A DNA stretch of 23,753 nucleotides from contig CAWUIH010000021.1 of the NCBI GenBank assembly GCA_963922495.1, forward strand, positions 1 through 23,753, in the 5' to 3' direction. The notes under the pieces are model-generated. The model did not search any database. It worked only from the letters and a program-made list of their open reading frames with translations, and was not told the origin of the DNA. Below are positions 17,777 to 23,753 of the stretch, piece by piece; position 1 is the stretch's first letter; every line of letters begins with the position of its first letter. The translations under genes were made by a program, and so were the position numbers. This stretch comes from CAWUIH01 sp963922495 (GTDB taxonomy: Bacteria > Pseudomonadota > Gammaproteobacteria > Coxiellales > Coxiellaceae).

Positions 17777-17810
17777 AAGTTGCCTCGCTAGTTGAATAGT
17801 GAGGCAACTT
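17777..17810. terminator. Probable terminator hairpin downstream of tRNA-Arg
   Basis: A 14-bp stem (17777-17790 with 17797-17810, one G-U pair) around a 6-nt loop, 25 bp beyond the 3' end of the tRNA. Read on the minus strand it ends in a short TTT, so it can terminate the tRNA transcript. On the + strand it is followed by the more T-rich TTATTTATT, but no + strand gene precedes it. Confidence 0.55.
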
Positions 17811-17835
17811 ATTTATTAGCAACATAGGCATTAAT

Positions 17836-17912
17836 TGGTGCCCCGAGCAGGATTCGAACCTGCGACCTGTCCCTTAGGAGGGGACCGCGCTATCCAGCTG
17901 TGCCATCGGGGC
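17836..17912 (-). tRNA. tRNA-Arg (anticodon CCU)
   Basis: The minus strand folds as a full cloverleaf of 77 nt including an encoded CCA end. The acceptor stem is GCCCCGA/TCGGGGC, the anticodon arm is GTCCC-CTCCTAA-GGGAC with CCU at positions 34-36 (reads AGG), and the T arm is GCAGG-TTCGAAT-CCTGC. The discriminator is A. The D stem GCAC/GCGC has one A-C mismatch. It lies between the symporter and the AraC-type gene, with a hairpin downstream. Confidence 0.97.
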
Positions 17913-17980
17913 AACGTTATTTAATTTGGCAATTTCGTTCCGAGAATGTAATCAAATCACTGCAACGATGCAACTGCAGG

Positions 17981-19231
17981 TCAGTAATTCTCTAAGATAT
18001 CAGCATCCTCAGATACAGAAGCAACAGATTTTTCTTCAGTTTTGTTAATTATGGTTGTTGAGAATAAGTCGCTGGCAACATTCGTACTAGTTTGTATCAT
18101 ATCATTGATGCGGTCAACGCCAGCAATCAGAGGAATTGCACCCATCGGAATCCCTAATGAGCTTTGAATAGCTCCCATTACAACCAATGCTGACCCAGGA
18201 ACAGCTGCCGCACCCACCGCAGAAAATATAATAATCACAAATAATGAAGCATATTGAGTGAATCCCAGATGAATACCGTATAAGTTTGCTGCAAATATTG
18301 TAGCGGCACTCAAATAAACAGAAATACCATTCATATTGAGGCTGGTGCCTAATGGCAATAAAAAATTAGCGATTTGCGATGGAATCTTAAGCTTTTGTTG
18401 TGCACATTGTAACGTAACAGGCAAGGTCGCTGCACTGCTGGATGTGGTAAACGCCACAAGCATCGGGTTCTTTATCATTTTCAAAAACTCAAAAAAACCA
18501 ATTTTCAATACCAGCATAATTATGAAGGAATAGAAGAGCCATAATGTCATACACCCAATCCAAACACAGGCGATAAAATTAACTAATGGCAGTAATGATT
18601 GGATCCCATATTCTCCAATCACACAAGCGATGAGTGCGAAAATACCAAAGGGCGCAAATAACATCACGATACCCGCTAGCTTAATTACAACCTTAGAAAG
18701 GTCTTTAAAAAAAAGCACCACAGGCGAACCCTTTTTGACACTGAGATTAATTGCCACGCCAAACAGCACGGCAAACACGAGAATTTGTAAAATATTTCCG
18801 TGGTAAAAAGCATGAATAGGGTTGTCGGGAATGATATTGATAAAAAATTCTCCTAAGGAAGTGCGAGAATGTTGAATAGTATTATGTGCTATGAGGTGCA
18901 GTGACATACCGGGATTTATCAAAGTAGTAATGATAGCACCAATGGCAGCAGCCACAAACATACTAGCAGCATAAAAACACAGTGCTTTTGAGATAAGGCG
19001 CCGCATGGTTTGCATATCTGTGATATGTAACACCGCATTCACTATGGAGGAAAACACCACTGGAACCACAATCATATGAATTGCGCGAATAAATAATTGT
19101 CCCAGCGGCTTAACGATGAGTATACGTTGTTGAAATAAAAGTCCAGCTATTATCCCTAGCAGTAGGGACATCAATATTTTTTGCCACATACTAAGGTTAC
19201 GTAATTTTTTAATAACAGCTAGCAATATCAT
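17981..19231 (-). CDS. Dicarboxylate/amino acid:cation symporter (SDF/DAACS family), altered substrate site
   Basis: Inner-membrane secondary transporter of the GltP/GltPh/EAAT/ASCT fold, 416 residues. Family marks: the serine-rich tip of hairpin 1, TTSSSAATLP (S264-S266); the TM7 element, here NMNGIS (299-304); hairpin 2, GAAAVPGSALVV; and TM8, DRINDMIQTSTNV (373-385). Two positions depart from acidic-substrate carriers. The TM7 NMDGT is NMNGI, changing the aspartate and threonine equivalent to GltPh D312 and T314. The TM8 arginine equivalent to R397, which binds the substrate side-chain carboxylate, is Q380. Transport of a neutral amino acid or other non-acidic solute is therefore more likely than glutamate. 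ATG 19229-19231 lies only 2 bp from GAGG; TTG at 19223-19225 has better spacing and may be the real start. The tRNA-Arg follows 68 bp downstream. Confidence 0.9.
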   Translation of the reverse strand: MILLAVIKKLRNLSMWQKILMSLLLGIIAGLLFQQRILIVKPLGQLFIRAIHMIVVPVVFSSIVNAVLHITDMQTMRRLISKALCFYAASMFVAAAIGAIITTLINPGMSLHLIAHNTIQHSRTSLGEFFINIIPDNPIHAFYHGNILQILVFAVLFGVAINLSVKKGSPVVLFFKDLSKVVIKLAGIVMLFAPFGIFALIACVIGEYGIQSLLPLVNFIACVWIGCMTLWLFYSFIIMLVLKIGFFEFLKMIKNPMLVAFTTSSSAATLPVTLQCAQQKLKIPSQIANFLLPLGTSLNMNGISVYLSAATIFAANLYGIHLGFTQYASLFVIIIFSAVGAAAVPGSALVVMGAIQSSLGIPMGAIPLIAGVDRINDMIQTSTNVASDLFSTTIINKTEEKSVASVSEDADILENY

Positions 19232-19369
19232 ATCCTCGTAAGAACAATGAACCGCAATTTACCACCTTATTCTTAAAGTAATATGAATACTATTTTCTCA
19301 AAAACACGATGTGACCAGTATAGCTTTTGCCATTCCAGTACATGCCTAATTAACTCGACGATCCATGAC

Positions 19370-19389
19370 TTTAATTTCCTCTTAACTTA
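19370..19389 (+). promoter_or_regulatory. Candidate PmrA/QseB box upstream of the orphan gene
   Basis: TTTAA (19370-19374), six bases, then CTTAA (19381-19385): two TTAA half-sites in tandem at an 11-bp repeat. This is the spacing of PmrA/QseB sites (CTTAA-N6-CTTAA; in Legionella a tandem cTTAATatT with 2 bp between). The first half-site continues as TTTAATTT and the second as CTTAACTT. It lies 77 bp before the ATG of the 569-residue gene. A clear -10 is not seen; TATTCA at 19402-19407 is a weak candidate. The divergent gap 19232-19466 otherwise shows no gene. Confidence 0.4.
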
Positions 19390-19466
19390 AATTTCTCTTG
19401 GTATTCATTTATTTTCAATGGTGTGACTCATAAGCAAACTAACATTATTTCTATTAAGGAAACGTT

Positions 19467-21176
19467 ATGACTCGGCAATCCTCATCTGATGACTGGCTTC
19501 AATATCAACGGAAGAAAGATCGGTATTTTCAGTCTGTAAGCGATCATTCTTCTCAATTTACAACAGCAACACCGGGTGATTTTGTTAAGGATTTCGCCGC
19601 CGAGCAAACAGATTTTATACGACATAGCAAAGGGAAAGAGATAGAGTCATCACAAAAGCTCGATCTATTGGCCTTTGAAGAACAACTTGACAAGTTTCCA
19701 TTACCAAATAACGCTGAGAAGAACTCAGAGGGATTACAAAGCATTCGTAACTCGGCAGTAAAAGCACTTTCCACCTTAAATAAATATGTTAATACTTTTG
19801 ATGCTAGTTTATCCTTGTCAGAGCAATTGCAGGGAATACTTCAACTGCTAGCAGATTTACTTCCTGCATTAGAAACTATTTTACAGTCAAGAGATGACAT
19901 AGTTGAAAATTCTTACAGTGTCGCGCTCTTTTATCTAATGAAAAGATACTTTGGTGCTTTGAGGTATGCGACCGCTTATTTTGATCGTTTCTCGGACAAA
20001 ACAGCCGCCTTTTCAGCATTGGTGAGAATAGATTTTATATTTGCTTATGTTGAAGAGAATATTAGCAATAAGCTTAACAGTCAAAATGCAAAAGATTATT
20101 TAGTTAAAGTCAAAAATCATTTTGAAACACATGCTCTTGTTCCTGGCTCAAAACGAAAACCTGCTGAGGCCAAGAAGAGAGACGAAAAAATAGAAGCGAA
20201 TTCACGTCGGAATGAGAGGGGTCAAGACGAGAAAAGGCCCATTAGCCCTTCTGCTAAAAATCAGGCTCAAATTTCTGACAACTTCGATAAGGTTAAGGAT
20301 CATCTTAAGTGTTTAATGCTAGTCGATCCTGCCAATCACAGTGATTGGCAAAATATAACGGCCGCAAGTATCTTTAGCGCCTCTCAGATGCCTGAAGAAA
20401 ATTCATCAGAAAGCCCTCTACAAAAGATAAAAAAACTTGTTCAGCAAGCCAGATCTCAGGAGTTATACGCATTGTATGAAACTATTCAGAGAATCCCTAC
20501 TAACAATTCAGTTGGATTACCTGCATATAAGCTATATTGCGAACTTAGGAATATCTCATTAACTGAAGTGGCAAAAATCAACTCAATTTCCAAAGACAAA
20601 AAAACCCTAGTGGAAATTAATCGAGTTACTAAAGCTCCTCAGAAACGATTGAAGTATTGTATCAATATGGCAACGCAAGCAAAAAATATCTTAGATTGTT
20701 ATCTAAGAAGTGGGGTGACCGCTTTAGAGATTGAGCAATCCATAAATGATGCAGAGGCTATATTGCATCCCTATCCTGCGTGTACTTTTATTTCCAATCT
20801 ATTTAAAACGCTTGTTGCTTCACTATTATGTGGTGTCATCGGAGTGTTGCTTTATACGGTTGTGGGCAGTTTAGTCACTGGTCATCCTGTTGGTGCAGCA
20901 GTGGGTGCTGCTTGGGGATTCGTTAAAGGCATTCACGTTGGGATGACTCTTTCAAAATCTGATATCAATTTAACTGTCGTCGGTATGTTAGCAGCACTGA
21001 TTGGTGGTTTGTTCGGCGCTATGAAGTTTTTTAGTCAAAAACCTGTCGATAGAAAATTTGCTTACTTCAAAGCAGAAGTTTATAACAATAGATTGAATTC
21101 TCAATCTTCAACTTTTGATGCACCTGAAAGGTCAGCTAAAGGTCTCGTTAATTTAGTGTACCCACATCAAATTTGA
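19467..21176 (+). CDS. Orphan 569-residue protein with C-terminal membrane hairpin; possible secreted effector
   Basis: I do not recognise the family. There is no N-terminal signal peptide; the first 60 residues are polar and charged. Residues about 90-225 and 270-430 look helical and soluble. Between them lies a highly charged, disordered-looking linker (226-262, rich in K, R, E). The only hydrophobic part is at the end: one membrane segment about 446-470, a Gly/Ala-rich stretch with GAAVGAAWGFVKG (476-488) and a second segment about 502-522. A polar 47-residue tail rich in N, S and T follows. This layout (cytosolic body, late membrane hairpin, polar C-terminus, no Sec signal) is common among Legionella and Coxiella type IV effectors that dock on host membranes, but it is not proof. 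AAGGA (19456-19460) fixes ATG 19467. A PmrA-like box lies upstream. The gene is single, and its end overlaps a convergent lipoprotein gene by 10 bp. Confidence 0.75.
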   Translation: MTRQSSSDDWLQYQRKKDRYFQSVSDHSSQFTTATPGDFVKDFAAEQTDFIRHSKGKEIESSQKLDLLAFEEQLDKFPLPNNAEKNSEGLQSIRNSAVKALSTLNKYVNTFDASLSLSEQLQGILQLLADLLPALETILQSRDDIVENSYSVALFYLMKRYFGALRYATAYFDRFSDKTAAFSALVRIDFIFAYVEENISNKLNSQNAKDYLVKVKNHFETHALVPGSKRKPAEAKKRDEKIEANSRRNERGQDEKRPISPSAKNQAQISDNFDKVKDHLKCLMLVDPANHSDWQNITAASIFSASQMPEENSSESPLQKIKKLVQQARSQELYALYETIQRIPTNNSVGLPAYKLYCELRNISLTEVAKINSISKDKKTLVEINRVTKAPQKRLKYCINMATQAKNILDCYLRSGVTALEIEQSINDAEAILHPYPACTFISNLFKTLVASLLCGVIGVLLYTVVGSLVTGHPVGAAVGAAWGFVKGIHVGMTLSKSDINLTVVGMLAALIGGLFGAMKFFSQKPVDRKFAYFKAEVYNNRLNSQSSTFDAPERSAKGLVNLVYPHQI

Positions 21177-21370
21177 GAGCAGTGATAATCATGATATTCA
21201 CGTAGCAGACGTGCTCTGTCTAATACTGAAGCGTTTTGTGTAATTGCTTGCGATTGCGGGGCATGCAGCTCCTGTTTAATCATGTGACATTTGAATGGTG
21301 CATAAAGTCTCGATCCATTGCAACCCGCAAGTGCTAAAATCACCATGAAGCGTGACAACGCATATCTCAT
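21167..21370 (-). CDS. Small lipoprotein, 67 residues, unknown function
   Basis: Precursor with a short type II signal peptide: R2 and R7, a hydrophobic core, and lipobox LAGC with lipidated C17. The mature part has about 51 polar residues with two more cysteines (FKC and YHC) and an amphipathic stretch VLDRARLLREYHDY. I start at ATG 21368-21370, because this puts the lipobox at a normal distance. The frame reaches back to 21448, but those 26 codons would place a basic, hydrophobic extension before the signal peptide. The ribosome-binding site is weak. Its stop lies inside the last codons of the orphan gene (10-bp tail-to-tail overlap), and its start faces rnr, with which it shares a 112-bp divergent gap. 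Small size leaves some doubt that it is expressed. Confidence 0.65.
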   Translation of the reverse strand: MRYALSRFMVILALAGCNGSRLYAPFKCHMIKQELHAPQSQAITQNASVLDRARLLREYHDYHCSQI

Positions 21371-21404
21371 ATGTATGGTTCTTCTGTAACGTTTAAAAAA
21401 TAGA

Positions 21405-21433
21405 CTGAAACTCAGCCAAATCTCATGTATATT
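21405..21433 (+). promoter_or_regulatory. Putative sigma-70 promoter of rnr
   Basis: CTGAAA (21405-21410), a 17-bp spacer and TATATT (21428-21433), with 4/6 and 5/6 matches to the consensus. The leader to the GTG would be about 43 nt and includes the ribosome-binding site AGGAA at 21473-21477. Confidence 0.45.
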
Positions 21434-21482
21434 TAAAGGTAACACCAATTAATGACAAATATGAATTTTACTAGGAATATAC

Positions 21483-23654
21483 GTGGTTAAACCCTATCGG
21501 AAGAAAGACCCACATTGGAAGCGTGAGGCCTCTCTTTACAAGCATCCTGTCGCCAGTCGAGAACACATTATTCAGTACATGGAAGAGGTGGATCGCCCAC
21601 TTAGTTTTGCGCATTTATCAAGAGCATTTCAAATTCAACATAGTGAAGAACAAGAAGGCCTGAGAAGGCGTTTGATAGCGATGGTGAGAGACGGGCAGAT
21701 AATTAGTAATCGCAGAGGGAGCTACGCTCTTGTAGATAAGATGGATTTAGTTCGTGGGCGAGTTCAACTACATCGAGATGGCTTTGGTTTTCTATTAGTG
21801 ACAGACGATAAAGGAGATATTTTCTTGCCAGCTCGGGAAATGCGCATGGTATTTAATAGTGATGTAGTACTGGTTCGCGTCACGAATCCAGGTGAGAAGC
21901 GCCGAGAGGGTGCGATTGTTGAGGTATTAGAGCGTAACACCCACCAAATTGCTGGGCGATATTTTGAGGAGCGGGGGGTTGCCTTTATATCTCCAGACAG
22001 CAAATTGATCTCCCAAGATGTGTTGATACCTCGTGATCAGAGGGGTAAGGCATTACCTGGGGAATTTGTGGTGGTTGAGATTACCGATCAGCCTACAAAG
22101 CGCCGTCAAGCGATGGGTAAAGTAATTGAGGTGTTAGGCGACCAATTAACCCCGGGTATGGAAATAGAACTGGCGGTACGAGCGCATGATTTACCTTTTC
22201 AGTGGCCCCCAGAGCTATTACGTGAGGTCAAACAGTATTCCCGAGAGGTGCTTGAAGCTGAGAAACGAGAACGGGTTGACTGTCGTCATTTACCGCTTGT
22301 GACTATCGATGGTGACGATGCCAAGGACTTTGATGATGCGGTCTATTGTGAGCCACTACCCAAGGGAGGATATAAGTTATATGTTGCGATAGCGGATGTT
22401 TCTCACTATGTGCTTCCTGATAGTATCTTGGATATTGAAGCCGAAAAGCGTGGTAACTCAGTATATTTCCCGGCGAAAGTAATTCCGATGCTGCCCGAAA
22501 TACTATCAAATAATTTGTGTTCACTGAAACCCAAAAAAGATCGTTTGGCAATGGTTTGCGAGATGCAATTCAATGCAAAGGCAAACATGATGGATTACCA
22601 GTTCTATCCAGCAGTAATTCATTCGCATGCTCGCCTCACTTATAATCAAGTCGCCGAAATGTTAGCCGGTAAAGTGGTTAAAAATAGTGATCTGTTACCG
22701 CATCTGAAAAATCTTGAATCCCTCTATAAGAAGTTAATTAAACAGCGAAATTATCGTGGTGCGTTGGAATTTGAAACCACTGAGACTCGTATCGAATTTA
22801 ACAAGAAAGGTAAAATTAAACGAATTGTACCCGTTATGCGTAATGAAGCGCACCGCATTATTGAAGAGTGTATGTTGGCTGCAAATGTAGCAGCATCACA
22901 GTTTTTGGAAAAAAATGCTTTACCCACCTTATATCGCATTCATGAAACGCCGGATTCAAAAAAACTCCATGAATTGCGTCAATTCTTACGCGGATTTGGT
23001 TTGCGTTTGACCGGAGGGGATGAACCCACCCCTAATGACTATGGCAAATTGATAGCGCGTATTACCAGCCGTGCTGATGCACATTTATTACAAACCGTGT
23101 TGCTCCGTTCTTTAAAACAAGCAACCTATTCACCAGACAATATGGGTCATTTTGGTTTAGCCTACGATGGTTATTGTCATTTTACTTCACCGATACGGCG
23201 TTTCCCTGATTTAATTGTACACCGTGGCATAAAGTTTTTATTGCAAAACCAGCGTAAACCCAAAAGACAGTTTAAATATGACCACGATACAATGGCTTCT
23301 ATGGGTGAGCATTTTTCGATGACTGAACGGCGTGCAGATAGGGCCACACGAGATGCCTTGGATTGGTTGAAATGCGAGTATATGTTACACAAACTGGGGG
23401 AAACATTTGATGGTCATATTGTTGATGTCACAAGCTTTGGAGTATTTGTTGAGCTGAAGGACATCTACGTAGAGGGTTTAGTGCATGTAACAGCATTACC
23501 CAACGATTATTATCATTTTGATCCGCAACAACATAGCTTACGTGGTAAGCGCGGAGGTCAGTTATTCCGTTTGGGTGACAGCTTGCGAATCGTGGTGGCA
23601 CGAATAGATATCGATCAGCGCAAAATTGATTTTGTACTGCCAGAAGACGTATAA
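21483..23654 (+). CDS. rnr: Ribonuclease R
   Basis: Processive 3'-5' exoribonuclease of the RNB family that degrades structured RNA, with roles in rRNA quality control and mRNA decay. It has 723 residues. Domains in order: an N-terminal winged helix (about 22-85, REHIIQYMEEVDRPLSFAHL), cold-shock domains (about 88-240), the RNB core (about 265-600) and an S1 domain (about 639-718, DGHIVDVTSFGVFVEL). The catalytic aspartates are visible in TIDGDDAKDFDDAVY: D276, D282, D284 and D285. YCHFTSPIRRFPDLIVHR is the conserved RNB end. The protein stops right after S1, so the lysine-rich tail of E. coli RNase R (813 residues) is missing; many family members lack it. The GTG start has AGGAA 5 bp upstream. 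RNase R and Orn in the same window cover long and very short RNA substrates. Confidence 0.96.
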   Translation: MVKPYRKKDPHWKREASLYKHPVASREHIIQYMEEVDRPLSFAHLSRAFQIQHSEEQEGLRRRLIAMVRDGQIISNRRGSYALVDKMDLVRGRVQLHRDGFGFLLVTDDKGDIFLPAREMRMVFNSDVVLVRVTNPGEKRREGAIVEVLERNTHQIAGRYFEERGVAFISPDSKLISQDVLIPRDQRGKALPGEFVVVEITDQPTKRRQAMGKVIEVLGDQLTPGMEIELAVRAHDLPFQWPPELLREVKQYSREVLEAEKRERVDCRHLPLVTIDGDDAKDFDDAVYCEPLPKGGYKLYVAIADVSHYVLPDSILDIEAEKRGNSVYFPAKVIPMLPEILSNNLCSLKPKKDRLAMVCEMQFNAKANMMDYQFYPAVIHSHARLTYNQVAEMLAGKVVKNSDLLPHLKNLESLYKKLIKQRNYRGALEFETTETRIEFNKKGKIKRIVPVMRNEAHRIIEECMLAANVAASQFLEKNALPTLYRIHETPDSKKLHELRQFLRGFGLRLTGGDEPTPNDYGKLIARITSRADAHLLQTVLLRSLKQATYSPDNMGHFGLAYDGYCHFTSPIRRFPDLIVHRGIKFLLQNQRKPKRQFKYDHDTMASMGEHFSMTERRADRATRDALDWLKCEYMLHKLGETFDGHIVDVTSFGVFVELKDIYVEGLVHVTALPNDYYHFDPQQHSLRGKRGGQLFRLGDSLRIVVARIDIDQRKIDFVLPEDV

Positions 23655-23753
23655 AATTAATTCCTTAAATCTGAATTTCACCAATTTTCTGATGCTTGGT
23701 AAGCCCTCGAGAATCTCCCCTTGGAATTTGAGTGATCATGATAGTCTTCAACC

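Noticed and set aside
17836..17912. tRNA-Arg as an attachment site for an integrated element.
   Set aside because: No integrase, no repeat of the tRNA 3' end and no shift in gene character on either side were seen in the window.
23665..23753. Open minus-strand frame from the right edge, ending ...KHQKIGEIQI, possibly the C-terminus of a convergent gene.
   Set aside because: Only 28 codons are visible, another minus-strand frame is open nearly as far, and no family can be recognised. More sequence to the right would decide it.

Overview
The window is AT-rich bacterial chromosome from a gammaproteobacterium. The gene types (NAD-glutamate dehydrogenase of about 1600 residues, an AddAB-type helicase/nuclease pair, a QseBC/PmrAB-like two-component system, short lipoproteins and a large orphan protein with a C-terminal membrane hairpin) suggest the order Legionellales (Legionella/Coxiella relatives). 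This placement is inferred from protein character alone. No insertion sequence, CRISPR array, rRNA or prophage is visible.

Layout. 1-271: 3' end of a + strand membrane protein that runs in from outside and resembles the N-terminal part of the copper chaperone Cox11, cut short. 290-2403: minus-strand plsY (phospholipid synthesis), orn (oligoribonuclease) and a cytosolic 5'-nucleotidase; the last two overlap by 4 bp. 2512-8570: minus-strand AddA-like helicase/nuclease and its AddB-like partner with an iron-sulfur cysteine set. Their AT-rich upstream region carries two perfect DnaA boxes face to face. 8840-10923: minus-strand sensor kinase and response regulator, 4 bp overlap. 11221-16077: + strand NAD-glutamate dehydrogenase. 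16214-16390: + strand 58-residue lipoprotein. 16559-17581: minus-strand AraC-family regulator. 17836-17912: tRNA-Arg(CCU), flanked by two related hairpins. 17981-19231: minus-strand amino-acid/cation symporter with substitutions in its substrate and sodium sites. 19467-21176: + strand 569-residue orphan protein. 21167-21370: minus-strand small lipoprotein overlapping it tail to tail. 21483-23654: + strand RNase R.

How they fit. Most genes are housekeeping: RNA turnover (Orn, RNase R, 5'-nucleotidase), break repair (AddAB-like pair), lipid synthesis, and amino-acid uptake and catabolism (symporter, glutamate dehydrogenase). The most interesting link is between the PmrAB/QseBC-like system and the orphan protein. 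A TTTAA-N6-CTTAA element, spaced like a PmrA/QseB box, lies 77 bp upstream of the orphan. In Legionella and Coxiella PmrA controls secreted effectors, so the orphan is a candidate PmrA-controlled type IV effector. This is a hypothesis. No secretion-system genes lie in the window.
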